Positions 18,269 through 27,932 of a DNA stretch of 64,000 nucleotides are shown in pieces. The notes under the pieces are model-generated. The model searched no databases. It was not told where the DNA came from and saw only the letters and a program-made list of their open reading frames with translations. Made by a program: the position numbers and the translations under genes. The stretch is taken from positions 722,023 through 786,022 of the forward strand of contig WLID01000001.1 of assembly GCA_009702325.1 (NCBI GenBank), given 5' to 3'. The first letter of the stretch is position 1, and every line of letters starts with the position of its first letter. The DNA is from Actinomycetota bacterium (GTDB lineage: Bacteria > Actinomycetota > Thermoleophilia > Gaiellales > Gaiellaceae).

Positions 18269-19432
18269 TCAGTGGTGCCAGGCGGGGGTACCGATCTTCA
18301 CCAGCTTGCTGTCGATACAACCGATGCCTGCGACATCGCCGACCTTGTAGCTCGCGGTGCTCGGCGAGGTCTGCGTGATGGTGCAGGTGAGCGTGCCGAT
18401 GGTCACCGCGCTCGACGAGAGCGCTGTGATCGGGCCGAAAGCGGTCTTCATTTCGCCACCCTGCGCCGCGCCAGGAATCCCAATCTTCACGAGGACGCCA
18501 TTGCGGCAACCGATGCCTGCCTGATCGCCAACCTTGAAGGCGGCGACGCTCGGGGAAGTCTGAGCGATCGTGCAGGTGAGCGTCCCGATCGTCACCGACG
18601 TTGTTGTGAGCGCGGTGATTGCGCCGAACGAGGTCTTCAGCTCGGCGACCTTGTCGTCGTCATCGTCATCGTCGTCGCCCTTGCTGCTGCTTCCGGCTGA
18701 CGGCACACCGATCTTGACGAGCGCACCGTTGATGCAGCCGATGCCCGTTGGGCCACCAACGGTGAAGCCAGCCGTGCTCGGGGAGGTCGAACCGATCGTG
18801 CACGTAAGCCCCGACACCGTGATCGAGGTCGACGAGAGTGCCGTGAGCACGCCCATGCGGACGACCATCTGGCTTGTGGAGTGCGACTCACCAGACGAAC
18901 CCTGCGAACCTGACGACTGCGAGTTCGACGGTGCCGCGACGAGGTACACAAGGTTCTGACCGACACAGGCGATCACGACGCGCTGCCCAACCGTGAACGA
19001 TCCGGTCGTTGGCGAGCCGGCGCCGACCGAGCAGGTGAGACCATCGACCGTGATCGACGAGCTGCTCACCGCGTTGATGTTCCCGTTCTTCTGAACGACC
19101 TGGGCGTTCGGTGCGGGGAGCGGACCTTCGATCCGGGTGAGGATGCCGCCCGTGCAGCCGATGTGAACGCGGTCGCCCACGTGGAATGAGGTGAGGTTCG
19201 GCGAGGCGCCGGTCGCCTGACAGGTCAATGGGCCGACCGTGATCGAGCTTGAGCTGAGAGCCGAGATCGGATCTTCGGCTGACGCCGTTCCGCCCGACGG
19301 GGTTGTTGTGGTTGTTGCGACCGTCGTTGTTGTTGAAACGGTCGTTGTGGTGCCGGTCGTGGTCGTTCCCGTGGTCGTCGTCCCGACGGTCGCGGTGGCC
19401 CCGGTGGGGACGATGGACGGAGCTGTAGCCAT
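18269..19432 (-). CDS. tandem-repeat protein (five two-cysteine repeats), DUF5666-like, frameshifted at its end
   Basis: About 387 residues. After a short start and a Thr-rich low-complexity stretch (TTTTGTTTTGTTTT type, residues 17-45), five copies of a 55-65-residue beta-rich repeat follow, each of the form ITALSSSSITVGPLTC ... F.VGD..GIGC.NG.LVKIG.P. Two conserved cysteines per repeat (LTC and IGC) suggest a disulphide or metal site in each. An eight-Asp run separates repeats 3 and 4. The pattern recalls DUF5666 OB-like repeats. No signal peptide is visible. The frame ends in WHH at 18269, and the sixth repeat continues in another frame. ATG 19432 is the likely start. It lies between comEC and holA, opposed to both. 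Confidence 0.65.
   Translation of the reverse strand: MATAPSIVPTGATATVGTTTTGTTTTGTTTTVSTTTTVATTTTTPSGGTASAEDPISALSSSSITVGPLTCQATGASPNLTSFHVGDRVHIGCTGGILTRIEGPLPAPNAQVVQKNGNINAVSSSSITVDGLTCSVGAGSPTTGSFTVGQRVVIACVGQNLVYLVAAPSNSQSSGSQGSSGESHSTSQMVVRMGVLTALSSTSITVSGLTCTIGSTSPSTAGFTVGGPTGIGCINGALVKIGVPSAGSSSKGDDDDDDDDKVAELKTSFGAITALTTTSVTIGTLTCTIAQTSPSVAAFKVGDQAGIGCRNGVLVKIGIPGAAQGGEMKTAFGPITALSSSAVTIGTLTCTITQTSPSTASYKVGDVAGIGCIDSKLVKIGTPAWHH
18284..18288 (-). other. frameshift site in a five-base homopolymer
   Basis: A run of GGGGG on the plus strand (CCCCC in the coding strand). Deleting one base restores a single open frame across all six repeats of the repeat protein. Confidence 0.6.
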
Positions 19433-19456
19433 AGGGGGTGATTTCCCGGTTCGTGT

Positions 19457-19485
19457 GGTCCGCCCACCACACGTGCCGTGGACCA
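19457..19485. promoter_or_regulatory. inverted repeat upstream of the repeat protein gene
   Basis: gtggtcc and ggaccac arms flank a central accacacgtgcc-like stretch between the divergent starts of the repeat protein (19432) and holA (19564). It may be an operator for the repeat gene. No regulator is identifiable. Confidence 0.3.
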
Positions 19486-19551
19486 CGTGTAACCGATTGT
19501 GGCCCGATTGTCCAGCGCGTGCAGCAATTCCTTACCGGCTGCTCATGCTTC

Positions 19552-19557
19552 TATCCT
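19552..19557 (+). promoter_or_regulatory. -10 box of leaderless holA
   Basis: TATCCT, exactly 6 bases before GTG 19564. Confidence 0.5.
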
Positions 19558-19563
19558 TGGTCT

Positions 19564-20553
19564 GTGGCCGCTGATCTCAAACCCGCCTACCTGATTGGCG
19601 GCACCGATCGGCCAAAGGTTGATCGGGCGTTGGAGCGGCTTCGTGGGCGATTCGACGCTGATGCCGTCGAGCGTCTGCGCGCATCCGAGGCGTCGGGGGA
19701 AGAGGTCGTCGCCTCGTGCAACGCAATGGGGCTCTTTGCGAGCGGTGGACGGCTGATTGCGGTCGACGGGGTGGAGTCGTGGAAGGCCGCTGACGTCGCG
19801 GCGGTCGCGGCCTACCTGAAGGCGCCGTCGCCCGACACGACGCTCGCGCTTGTCGCAGGCGAGATCAAGAAAGATTCGGCGCTTGCGAAAGCTGTCGCCG
19901 CGGTCGGCGACCTGCTGCTGTGGGATGTGCCGCAGAAGACCCTGCCCTCATGGGTTCTAGAGCAGTTCAAGCTGCACGGTGTGTCGGCCGACATCGACGC
20001 GTGCCGCTTGCTGATCGAGCTCGTCGGGGAGGATCTCTACGAGCTTGCGTCGGAGGTCGACAAGATCGCGACGTGGGCAGGGGCAGGTGCGACGATCACC
20101 GACCATGAGATCGAGGAGCTCGTCGCTCCCCGCGCCGAAGCGTCGGGGTTCGCACTCACCGACGCGTGGGGGCAGCGCGACATCGCCTCAGTCTTGAAGG
20201 CGTCGGAGACATTGATGGAACGGTCGGGCGACCCGCGCTCAAAGTCGATTCCAATCCTTGTGGGGCAGCTCACGAATCATGTGGCGCGCGTGAAGACCTG
20301 CCAGCAGTTTGAGTCGCAGGGCATCTCCGCAAAGGAGGCGGCGACCCAGATGAAACGACATCCGTTCTACGTTGGAAAGCTCTACACACAGGCACGGAAC
20401 TTCAGTGCCGAGGAGCTGCGCAACGTGACCATACGCCTAGCTGAGCTTGACTTTGCGCTCAAGGGCGGTTCGCGGATCGCGAACGACCTCGAGCTGGAGC
20501 GAGCGTTGATCGACATCACAGCTCGCCGAGAGCCAGCAGGGCGGAACGCCTAA
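19564..20553 (+). CDS. holA: DNA polymerase III delta subunit
   Basis: A 329-residue clamp-loader subunit that opens the beta clamp. The N-terminal AAA-like domain begins LKPAYLIGGTDRPKVDRALE, includes ALVAGEIKKDSALAKAV and LLIELVGEDLYELASEVDKI, and the C-terminal collar domain has RHPFYVGKLYTQARNFSAEE and AELDFALKGGSR. As is normal for delta, a working Walker A is absent. GTG 19564 is supported by TATCCT exactly 6 bases upstream. The frame stays open to 19438, but that stretch would overlap the opposed promoter. It is followed by rpsT in the opposite direction. Confidence 0.93.
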   Translation: MAADLKPAYLIGGTDRPKVDRALERLRGRFDADAVERLRASEASGEEVVASCNAMGLFASGGRLIAVDGVESWKAADVAAVAAYLKAPSPDTTLALVAGEIKKDSALAKAVAAVGDLLLWDVPQKTLPSWVLEQFKLHGVSADIDACRLLIELVGEDLYELASEVDKIATWAGAGATITDHEIEELVAPRAEASGFALTDAWGQRDIASVLKASETLMERSGDPRSKSIPILVGQLTNHVARVKTCQQFESQGISAKEAATQMKRHPFYVGKLYTQARNFSAEELRNVTIRLAELDFALKGGSRIANDLELERALIDITARREPAGRNA

Positions 20554-20587
20554 GAACCCGGGCTAGCGGAACGCCCGGAAACGCAGG

Positions 20588-20848
20588 CTAGTTGCCGGCG
20601 AGAACGCGGGCAGCCTGCGACTTCTTGCGGGCTGCGGCGTTGCGGTGAAGAGCGCCACGCGTGACGGCACGATCGATCAGCTTGACGAGATTGCGGTGCT
20701 CCTCGGTGACCTTCGCGGCGTCGCCTTCTTCAGCGGCAGTCGCAAGGCGCTTGGTGAGCGTCTTGATCGTCGAGGTGTACCGCAGGTTCTCGAGACGCTG
20801 CTCGGTGGCCGTGCGGATGCGCTTCTTCTGTTGCTTGATGTTTGCCAT
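20588..20848 (-). CDS. rpsT: 30S ribosomal protein S20
   Basis: An 86-residue basic helical protein that binds 16S rRNA. It starts MANIKQQKKRIRTATEQRLE, continues with STIKTLTKRLATAAEEGD and the conserved DRAVTRGALHRNAAARKKS. Unlike most neighbours it has a conventional leader: TACGAT about 30 bases up and a GGAGCGGG ribosome site. It converges on holA with 34 bases between stops and is divergent from murJ. Confidence 0.97.
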   Translation of the reverse strand: MANIKQQKKRIRTATEQRLENLRYTSTIKTLTKRLATAAEEGDAAKVTEEHRNLVKLIDRAVTRGALHRNAAARKKSQAARVLAGN

Positions 20849-20948
20849 AGTCGGTTGCCCGCTCCTGCGGGCCGGAAGATCGTAGCAAAGAGGCGCACTC
20901 GGCCAGGGATTGGCTGCAGGGTGGCGTATCGTCCCGGCTGGTGGCCCC

Positions 20949-22532
20949 TTGAGCGACACCCTCCCTGACTCTGTAGCCCCACGAAGGCGCTTGGCTCGCT
21001 CGACCGCGATTTTTGCGGCTGCAACAGGGCTCTCGCGGGTTCTCGGACTGGTGCGCGAGATGGTTGCGGCGAACTATTTCGGTGTTCAGGGCCGGATCAA
21101 CGCGTTCACCGTCGCGTTTCAGATCCCGAACCTGGTGAGGGCGCTCGTTGCCGACTCAGCACTTTCGTCGGCGTTCGTGCCGGTGTTCAGCGACCTGCTC
21201 GAGAAGGGGGATCGGCGGCGCGCCTGGCGTGTGGCGTCGAGCCTCTTCTGGCTGATGGTGTTGGGGCTCGGCGCCCTGACCGCGCTCTTCATGTTGCTCG
21301 CACCGCTCCTTGTTCGGCCGTTTCACCCTGTCGATCCGGGCCTTGCTGTCGGGCTTTCGCAGGTGCTGTTCCCGATCGTGGCGCTCCTGGGTGTCTCGGG
21401 GATCATCGTCGGAATCCTCAACTGTTACGACGAGTTCTCGGTGCCGGCGCTCACGCCGGTCGCGTGGAACGTGGCGATCATCATCGGGCTCGTGATCGGC
21501 GTGCCGCAGGCGCATTCCGACAGCTCGAAGCTCTACATCTACGCGGCGGCGATCCTGGCGGGAACCGTTGTGCAGGTGCTGCTGCCCATCCCGTGGCTGC
21601 GCGGTCGTGACGATCGCTTGCGCCTCGTGATCGACTGGCGCGACCCGGCGGTGTGGCGCACGTTGAAGCTGATGATCCCGGTGACGCTCAGCCTGGGACT
21701 GATCAACGTCAACGCGGTTGTCGACACGTTCTTTGCCTCGCGGCTCCTCGATCCCAACCTCGCGCCGGCCGCGATCGACAAGGCGTTCCGTGTCTACATG
21801 CTCCCGCAGGGAATGTTCTCGGTCGCCGTCGCGACAATCTTGTTTCCCACGCTGTCGCGGCTGTCCGCTCGCGATGACTGGGATGGGTTTCGCGAGACGG
21901 TCTCGCTCGGTCTGCGTCAGATCGCTTTCCTGCTCGTTCCTGCGAGCGCGGTGATCGCCGTTCTTGCAACGCCGATTGTTCGGCTGCTCTACCAGCGAGG
22001 TGCGTTTACGCCGCATCAGACAACCGTGGTCGCGGGCGCGTTGATCGCGTTTACGTTGGGACTGACGTTCAACGGCACGATGCTGCTTCTCAACCGGTCG
22101 TTCTTCAGCCTGCAGTCGAACTGGTTGCCCACCGCGATCGCGCTTGGCAACCTCGTTGTGAACGGTGTGCTCGACGCGTTCTTCTACCGCTTCGGGGTCT
22201 GGGGAATTCCGCTTTCGACGTCGGTCGTCAACCTCGCGGGCACCGTGGCGCTCATCGTTGTGTTGCGGCGACGTCTCGGTCGTCTCGATCTCGATGCGGT
22301 CAGCGAGTCGCTCCTGCGCGTCGTTGCGGCATCTGCCCTTGCGGCCGCCGTTGGCTGGGGCGTGTGGCACACGATCGATCCCGTCGTCGGCCGCTCGTTC
22401 TTCGGGCAGCTTGGGTCGCTCCTGCCCGCGCTTGCCCTCGCGGGTTGTGTCTACCTCGTCGCGTGCAAGGTGCTGCGCGTGCGGGAGCTCGACACGCTCA
22501 CCGGCGTGATGCGCCGCCGGTCGGGAGGCTAA
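20949..22532 (+). CDS. murJ: lipid II flippase MurJ
   Basis: A 527-residue MATE-like (MOP superfamily) membrane protein that flips lipid II across the membrane for peptidoglycan synthesis. Fourteen hydrophobic segments are traceable. Typical motifs are [53 protein letters not shown] and [18 protein letters not shown], carrying the conserved Arg and Asp of the cavity. TTG 20949 is the likely start. It overlaps the stop of a three-codon ORF (GTG 20941, TGA 20950) that lies 8 bases after TATCGT, so the TTG may be reached by re-initiation. lepA follows. Confidence 0.9.
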   Translation: MSDTLPDSVAPRRRLARSTAIFAAATGLSRVLGLVREMVAANYFGVQGRINAFTVAFQIPNLVRALVADSALSSAFVPVFSDLLEKGDRRRAWRVASSLFWLMVLGLGALTALFMLLAPLLVRPFHPVDPGLAVGLSQVLFPIVALLGVSGIIVGILNCYDEFSVPALTPVAWNVAIIIGLVIGVPQAHSDSSKLYIYAAAILAGTVVQVLLPIPWLRGRDDRLRLVIDWRDPAVWRTLKLMIPVTLSLGLINVNAVVDTFFASRLLDPNLAPAAIDKAFRVYMLPQGMFSVAVATILFPTLSRLSARDDWDGFRETVSLGLRQIAFLLVPASAVIAVLATPIVRLLYQRGAFTPHQTTVVAGALIAFTLGLTFNGTMLLLNRSFFSLQSNWLPTAIALGNLVVNGVLDAFFYRFGVWGIPLSTSVVNLAGTVALIVVLRRRLGRLDLDAVSESLLRVVAASALAAAVGWGVWHTIDPVVGRSFFGQLGSLLPALALAGCVYLVACKVLRVRELDTLTGVMRRRSGG

Positions 22533-22564
22533 CGGCGGGCCGCGGCTACCATCGCGGTCCGAGC

Positions 22565-24358
22565 ATGGAACAGAAGAACATCCGCAACTTCTCGATCATC
22601 GCGCACATCGACCATGGCAAGTCGACGCTCGCCGACCGCATCCTCGAGCTGACAAACGCTGTGTCGAAGCGCGATATGCGCGCGCAGCTGCTCGACTCGA
22701 TGGATCTTGAGCGCGAGCGCGGCATCACGATCAAAGCGCAGGCAGTGCGGGTGAATTGGAAGGGCCATCAGCTCAACCTGATCGACACGCCGGGTCACGT
22801 CGACTTCACGTACGAGGTGTCGCGGTCACTGCAGGCATGTGAGGGCGCGCTGCTTGTCGTCGACGCGGCGCAGGGAATTGAAGCGCAGACGCTCGCGAAC
22901 GCGTATCTCGCGATCGAGAACGACCTTGAGATCGTGCCGCTCGTCAACAAGATCGATCTGCCTCAGGCCGATCCCGACGGGGCCTCGGCGCAGGTGGCTG
23001 AGCTGATCGGAGAGAAGCCCGAGCGGGTATTGCGGATCTCGGCGAAGACGGGCATCGGTGTTGAGGACGTGCTCGACGCGATCATCGAGCGGATCCCGGC
23101 ACCAACCGGCGACCTCGACGCTCCCGCCCGCGCGCTCATCTTTGACTCGTCCTACGACCAGTACCGCGGAGTCGTCGCGTTCGTTCGTGTCGTTGACGGG
23201 CGGCTTTCGCCGCGCGACGTCCTGCGCGCAATGGCGCTCGGCACGAAGTTCGAGGCGCAAGAGATCGGCGTCATGTCGCCGGTGATGAAGCCGGTGCCGT
23301 ACCTCTCGGCGGGCGAAGTCGGCTATGTGATCACGGGACTCAAGGATGTCTCTGAGCTCCGCGTCGGCGACACGCTCACGCCCGAGAAGAACCAGGCCAC
23401 TGAGCCGCTTCCGGGGTACAAGGAAGTCAAGCCGATGGTCTTCTCGGGACTCTTCCCGACCGACTCCGACGACTACCCCGATCTGCGCGACGCGCTCGAG
23501 AAGTTGAAGCTGAACGACGCCGCGCTCTTCTATGAGCCTGAGACCTCACAGGCGCTCGGCTTCGGTTTCCGCTGCGGCTTTCTCGGCCTGCTGCACATGG
23601 AGATCGTTCGCGAGCGGCTTGAGCGCGAGTTCGACCTCGACCTGCTCGTGACGGCACCGAACGTCGCGTATCGCGTGCGTGGCTTGAACGAGACCGAGTG
23701 GACGGAAGTGCACGTTCCATCCGACCTTCCGAGCGCGATCGACGAGGTTGAAGAGCCCTACATCAAGGCCTCGGTGATCGTTCCGAAGGAGTACGTCGGC
23801 GCGGTGATGGAGCTGTGCAACGAGCGCCGCGGCAAGTTCGCGGCGATGGAATATCTGTCGGAAGCCCGCGTCCATCTGACGTACGAGCTGCCGCTCGGCG
23901 AGATCGTCCTCGACTTCTATGACCAACTGAAGTCGCGCACCAAGGGGTACGCGAGCTTCGACTACGACCTCGTCGGCTTCCGCCCAGGGTCGCTCGTGCG
24001 CGTCGATGTGCTCGTTGCGGGTGAGTCGGTCGACGCGCTGTCGCTGATCGCGCACAAGGACTTCGCCTACGACCGCGGCCGGATGCTCGTGGAGAAGTTG
24101 AAGGAAGAGATTCCGCGCCAGATGTTCGACGTGGCGATTCAGGCCGCGATCGGCGCCCGCGTCATTGCCCGCGAAACCGTGAAGGCGCGCCGCAAGGACG
24201 TCATCGCGAAGTGTTACGGCGGCGACATCAGCCGTAAGCGCAAGCTGCTCGAAAAGCAGAAGGAAGGCAAGAAGCGCATGAAGCAGGTCGGTGCCGTCGA
24301 GGTGCCGCAGGAAGCGTTCCTTGCCGTCCTCAACCTCGGCGACACCAAGAAGTCATGA
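22565..24358 (+). CDS. lepA: elongation factor 4 (back-translocating GTPase LepA)
   Basis: A 597-residue translation GTPase that acts on stalled ribosomes. G1 is AHIDHGKST, switch regions [13 protein letters not shown] and [14 protein letters not shown] follow, G4 is [10 protein letters not shown], and the C-terminal domain has the LepA-only [19 protein letters not shown] and [26 protein letters not shown] 22565 is the true start. TACCAT lies 12 bases upstream, giving a leader of about 6 bases and no Shine-Dalgarno. It begins a run of ATGA and GTGA overlaps with the zinc protein and hemW. Confidence 0.97.
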   Translation: MEQKNIRNFSIIAHIDHGKSTLADRILELTNAVSKRDMRAQLLDSMDLERERGITIKAQAVRVNWKGHQLNLIDTPGHVDFTYEVSRSLQACEGALLVVDAAQGIEAQTLANAYLAIENDLEIVPLVNKIDLPQADPDGASAQVAELIGEKPERVLRISAKTGIGVEDVLDAIIERIPAPTGDLDAPARALIFDSSYDQYRGVVAFVRVVDGRLSPRDVLRAMALGTKFEAQEIGVMSPVMKPVPYLSAGEVGYVITGLKDVSELRVGDTLTPEKNQATEPLPGYKEVKPMVFSGLFPTDSDDYPDLRDALEKLKLNDAALFYEPETSQALGFGFRCGFLGLLHMEIVRERLEREFDLDLLVTAPNVAYRVRGLNETEWTEVHVPSDLPSAIDEVEEPYIKASVIVPKEYVGAVMELCNERRGKFAAMEYLSEARVHLTYELPLGEIVLDFYDQLKSRTKGYASFDYDLVGFRPGSLVRVDVLVAGESVDALSLIAHKDFAYDRGRMLVEKLKEEIPRQMFDVAIQAAIGARVIARETVKARRKDVIAKCYGGDISRKRKLLEKQKEGKKRMKQVGAVEVPQEAFLAVLNLGDTKKS

Positions 24359-24540
24359 GCTTGGAGATGCGCGCCGAGTGTGAGCGGTGCGGCGGCGCGC
24401 TCGCACCCGAGGGCGTGGCGGTGATCTGCTCGTACGAGTGCACGTTCTGTGCTGCGTGTGATGCCGAGCTCGACCACACCTGCCCGAACTGCGGCGGCGA
24501 GCTCGTTGCGCGGCCGAGGCGGGTTGTAGCGGACGCGTGA
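24355..24540 (+). CDS. small zinc-ribbon-like protein (DUF1272-type)
   Basis: A 61-residue protein with eight cysteines arranged as [19 protein letters not shown] and CPNCGGEL, typical of DUF1272 and likely to bind two zinc ions. No function is known for the family. It overlaps lepA by ATGA and hemW by GTGA, so it is translated as part of the lepA-hemW mRNA. Confidence 0.8.
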   Translation: MSLEMRAECERCGGALAPEGVAVICSYECTFCAACDAELDHTCPNCGGELVARPRRVVADA

Positions 24541-25655
24541 GCGCCCGCCACCTCTACGTCCACCTCCCGTTTTGCTCGCACCGGTGCGGGTACTGCGACT
24601 TCGTCACTGCCGTGGGGAAGATCGACGAGCACGGCGGCTACGCCGAGGCGCTCCTTGCGGAGCTGGCGCTCGAGTCGGGGAAGCTTGGCGAGGTCGAGAC
24701 GGTGTTTATCGGTGGGGGCACGCCCACCTACTTTGAGCCAGGTGCGCTGCGTCGCGTGCTGGCTCTGCTGCCGAACGCGCGTGAGGTGACGGTCGAGGCG
24801 AACCCCGAGACGGTGACATCCGAGGTTGCTGCGTTGTTGCGCGAGGCGGGGGTGAACCGCGTGTCGCTTGGGGCGCAGACGTTCGAGCCACGGCTCCTTG
24901 AAGTGCTTGAGCGTGTTGCCGGTCCTGACGACGTCCGAGCTGCGTTCTATCGTCTACGTGATGCCGGATTTGACAACATCTCGCTTGATCTCATCTACGG
25001 CATTCCCGGCCAGAGCGCCGCCGACCTCGAACGCGACCTCGCCTCGGCTTTGGCGCTTGATCCTGAGCATCTCTCGGCATACGAGCTCGAAGCGAAGCCG
25101 GGCACCCGCTTCACGCACGCTCACGGAGCGGAACTCAAGCGTCAGGCCGACCAGATGGAGTCCTACTTCGAGCTCGTCGTCGAGCGACTGACGGGTGCCG
25201 GGTATCGCTGGTACGAGACAGCCAACTTCGCTCGCGTCGAGGGCGCGGGGGACGAGGGCGACGTGCCTCGCGACCTTCGTGCGCACCACAACCTCGGCTA
25301 CTGGCTTGCACGGGACTACCTCGGAGTTGGCGTGGGGGCGGTCAGCACAATTGAGCACCGACGCTGGCGCAACCTGCCGTCGCTTGCGGGCTATCTGAAG
25401 GCTCTCGGAAACGGTGAGGCTCCCCCGCGGGAGGTAGAGGATCTCGACCAGGCAACACGTGCGCTCGAACGAGTGATGCTCGGCCTGCGTCTCGACGAAC
25501 CAGTGCCGTGGGTTGAGGCTGAGGCAGCGATCGACCCGGCGGGTCTTGATCGTCTGGTGCGGCTTGGCCTCGTCGAGCGAACAGCCGATGGTGTGACGTT
25601 GTCGCGCCGTGGCCGCTTCATCGGCGATGCCGTCACAGCCGACCTGCTCACCTAG
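24537..25655 (+). CDS. hemW: radical SAM heme chaperone HemW-type protein
   Basis: A 372-residue protein. The cluster motif CSHRCGYCDF sits near residue 13, followed by VFIGGGTPTYF and the HemW signatures VTVEANPETVTSEV, SLDLIYGIPGQS and LSAYELEAKPGT. It has CxxxCxxC plus one F/D, not the extra cysteine of coproporphyrinogen oxidase HemN, so a heme-delivery role is favoured over oxidative decarboxylation. GTG 24537 overlaps the small zinc gene. The C-terminal HemW winged-helix region is present. hrcA follows after 72 bases. Confidence 0.9.
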   Translation: MSARHLYVHLPFCSHRCGYCDFVTAVGKIDEHGGYAEALLAELALESGKLGEVETVFIGGGTPTYFEPGALRRVLALLPNAREVTVEANPETVTSEVAALLREAGVNRVSLGAQTFEPRLLEVLERVAGPDDVRAAFYRLRDAGFDNISLDLIYGIPGQSAADLERDLASALALDPEHLSAYELEAKPGTRFTHAHGAELKRQADQMESYFELVVERLTGAGYRWYETANFARVEGAGDEGDVPRDLRAHHNLGYWLARDYLGVGVGAVSTIEHRRWRNLPSLAGYLKALGNGEAPPREVEDLDQATRALERVMLGLRLDEPVPWVEAEAAIDPAGLDRLVRLGLVERTADGVTLSRRGRFIGDAVTADLLT

Positions 25656-25715
25656 TTCTGGGCCCGGTGGCCGTTCGGTGCGGGACGCTCGTTGCCCGGG
25701 CTGCCGACGCTTGCC

Positions 25716-25721
25716 TACGAT
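25716..25721 (+). promoter_or_regulatory. -10 box of leaderless hrcA
   Basis: TACGAT, exactly 6 bases before GTG 25728. No CIRCE element (TTAGCACTC repeat) could be seen here. Confidence 0.45.
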
Positions 25722-25727
25722 GGATGG

Positions 25728-26756
25728 GTGGACGGAATGCTGACTGAGCGCCAACGCGAGATTCTGCGCCGCATCATCGAGGCGTACGTGGCCGACGGAA
25801 CCCCGGTGGGGTCGAAGACGCTCGTCGAGCGTGCGGGATTTGACGTGTCGTCGTCGACGATGCGCGCCGAACTCGCGGAACTCGAGCGGCGTGGGCTGCT
25901 CACGCACCCGCACACCTCGGCTGGGCGGATTCCAACCGAGACGGGGTACCGCGAGTACGTCGACGACCTGCTGAGCCAACCCGAGACACGGCCGCACGAG
26001 CTACCGCTTGGCCTTGCCGAGACGCGCGCCGAGGTTGAGGAGGCGCTGCAGACAACGACGGAAGTGTTGAGTCAGGTCACGCACCTGTTCGCGCTTGTTT
26101 CGGCGCCGCCGCTTGAGGCGGCGACGGTTCGGCACGTCGAGGTGCTGCCGCTCCAGCCGACCGTAGTGATGGTGGTGGTGATCACCTCAACAGGTGGTGT
26201 TGCGAAGCAGCGCTACGTGTTTTCGGCTCCGGTCGATCCAGGGCTTGTGACGTGGGCGGGTGACTATCTCAGCGAGCGGCTCGTTGGGGTGAAGCTCAGA
26301 TCGCGCATCCTGCGCGGCGCGTTCGAGGATCCCGAGCTGTCACCGCGCGAAGCAGCGTTCCTCGCGGTCATTCGCGGAGCGTTCGACGCGGTTGAAGATG
26401 ATCGGCGGTTGTACGTCGGCGGTGCCGCTGGCCTCCTCGACGACCTGCGCACCGAGGAGATTGGCGCCTACCGCAGCCTGATCGAGGCGCTTGAGAAGCG
26501 GGCGGCGCTCTTGGAGGTCTTGGCGGAGTCGATCGATGGCCGTCGCCCGTTCGCCCGTGTGGGCGGTGAGCTGCAGACGAGTGGCTTCAGTGCGCTTGCC
26601 CTGGTGGGTGCGTCATACGGCATCCACAACCAGACCCTTGGTGCGGTTAGCCTGCTCGGTCCGCTGCGTATGGACTACGACAAGGCGCTCCGTTCGGTGC
26701 GTTCCGCCGCTCACGAGCTGTCGCGGTTTGTCGAAGACGTCTATGCCGACGAGTAG
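25728..26756 (+). CDS. hrcA: heat-inducible transcription repressor HrcA
   Basis: A 342-residue repressor of chaperone operons. The winged-helix DNA-binding domain is at the N-terminus (LTERQREILRRIIEAYVADG, then SSSTMRAELAELERRGLLTH and PHTSAGRIPTETGYREYVD). The GAF-like domain follows and the C-terminus includes VGASYGIHNQTLGAVSLLGP. GTG 25728 is favoured over ATG 25737 because of its TACGAT spacing. It probably controls dnaJ, the next gene, 54 bases on, and other chaperones, but no CIRCE operator was found in this window. Confidence 0.93.
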   Translation: MDGMLTERQREILRRIIEAYVADGTPVGSKTLVERAGFDVSSSTMRAELAELERRGLLTHPHTSAGRIPTETGYREYVDDLLSQPETRPHELPLGLAETRAEVEEALQTTTEVLSQVTHLFALVSAPPLEAATVRHVEVLPLQPTVVMVVVITSTGGVAKQRYVFSAPVDPGLVTWAGDYLSERLVGVKLRSRILRGAFEDPELSPREAAFLAVIRGAFDAVEDDRRLYVGGAAGLLDDLRTEEIGAYRSLIEALEKRAALLEVLAESIDGRRPFARVGGELQTSGFSALALVGASYGIHNQTLGAVSLLGPLRMDYDKALRSVRSAAHELSRFVEDVYADE

Positions 26757-26810
26757 CGCGACCGGTCGATTCGAGGCCGCGCCGACTGTCGCTGGCACCA
26801 TATGAACCCG

Positions 26811-27932
26811 ATGTCGACGACCGAACGCGACTACTACGAACTGCTTGGCGTTTCACGCGACGCCGATGAGGGCGCAATCAAGAAGGCGTTTCGTGTGCTT
26901 GCCCGCAAACTGCACCCTGATGTGAGCGAGGAGCCCGACGCCGAAGTGCGCTTCCGGGAGGTGTCGGAGGCGTATGAGGTGCTCTCAAACACTGAGACAC
27001 GCCAGCTCTACGACCGATACGGGCACGCCGGGCTGAAGTCGGGTGGCTACCAGCCTCGCAACTTCGACATGGCTGACCTGTCGGACATCTTCAGCGCGTT
27101 CTTTGGCGGCGACGTGTTCGATGGACGTCGCGGCGGCGGCGGCGCAACCCGCGGCGCCGATATCGGTGCCGAAGTGGTGATCGAGCTTGCCGATGCTGCC
27201 GCTGGCGCCGAAGTCACCGTTCCGCTCGAGGTCGCCATCGGCTGCGACACGTGCTCAGGCAGCGGGGTTGAGCCCGGATCGCCCGTGTCGTCCTGCGGCC
27301 GCTGTGCGGGTAGTGGGCGGCTGCAGCAGGTGTCGAACTCGGTGTTTGGCGACTTCGTTCGGACGGCGTCGTGCCCGCAATGTGGTGGCACCGGTCGGCT
27401 CGTCGAAAAGCACTGCGCCGACTGCGGCGGCCAAGGCCGAACGGTTACTCGTCGCGACGTGACCGTCGACATTCCGGCCGGAATCCACGACGGCCAGCGC
27501 ATCCGACTCTCCGGTGAAGGGCACGCGGGCACCGCGGGCGGCCCAACCGGCGACCTTTACGTCTCGGTGCGCGTGCGCGAACACGAACTGTTCACGCGTG
27601 ACGGTAACGACATCTTTTCGAAGGTCGATCTGACGATCGTCCAGGCGGCGCTTGGAGCGAAGGTCTCGGTCGAGACGCTCGACGGCATAGTCGAGGTTGA
27701 GTTTTCGGGTGGCACGCAGCCGGGCGACACGAAAGTGCTCCGCGGCAAGGGCATGCCTGTGCTTCAGGGCTTCGGCAAAGGCGACCACCGGCTGTTTGTG
27801 AACGTGCTGGTCCCGCGCCACCTCACCGACGAGCAGCGCGAACTGCTTGGCGAGTTCGAGAAGACGAGTGACGAGCACACCTACAAGCCCGACGAGGGCC
27901 TGTTTAACAAGCTGAAGAGCGCGTTCCGCTGA
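26811..27932 (+). CDS. dnaJ: chaperone DnaJ
   Basis: A 373-residue type I Hsp40 that stimulates DnaK ATPase. The J domain (residues 1-75) has YYELLGVSRDAD and the HPD triad in RKLHPDVSEE. A Gly-rich stretch follows (GRRGGGGATRGAD), then four zinc motifs, CDTCSGSG, CGRCAGSG, CPQCGGTG and CADCGGQG, and the two C-terminal beta domains with DLYVSVRVREHELFTRDGND. ATG 26811 is favoured (CACCAT lies 9 bases before); ATG 26802 is three codons earlier. No grpE or dnaK lies in the window. Confidence 0.95.
   Translation: MSTTERDYYELLGVSRDADEGAIKKAFRVLARKLHPDVSEEPDAEVRFREVSEAYEVLSNTETRQLYDRYGHAGLKSGGYQPRNFDMADLSDIFSAFFGGDVFDGRRGGGGATRGADIGAEVVIELADAAAGAEVTVPLEVAIGCDTCSGSGVEPGSPVSSCGRCAGSGRLQQVSNSVFGDFVRTASCPQCGGTGRLVEKHCADCGGQGRTVTRRDVTVDIPAGIHDGQRIRLSGEGHAGTAGGPTGDLYVSVRVREHELFTRDGNDIFSKVDLTIVQAALGAKVSVETLDGIVEVEFSGGTQPGDTKVLRGKGMPVLQGFGKGDHRLFVNVLVPRHLTDEQRELLGEFEKTSDEHTYKPDEGLFNKLKSAFR

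Noticed and set aside
21156..22370. 404-codon minus-strand ORF opposite murJ
   Set aside because: Charged, repeat-poor antisense frame with no motif, while murJ is well supported.
22364..22564. upstream extension of lepA in frame
   Set aside because: It would overlap murJ by 169 bases and lacks homology; the family N-terminus begins at 22565.
25656..25727. CIRCE operator before hrcA
   Set aside because: No TTAGCACTC inverted repeat is visible in this short region.
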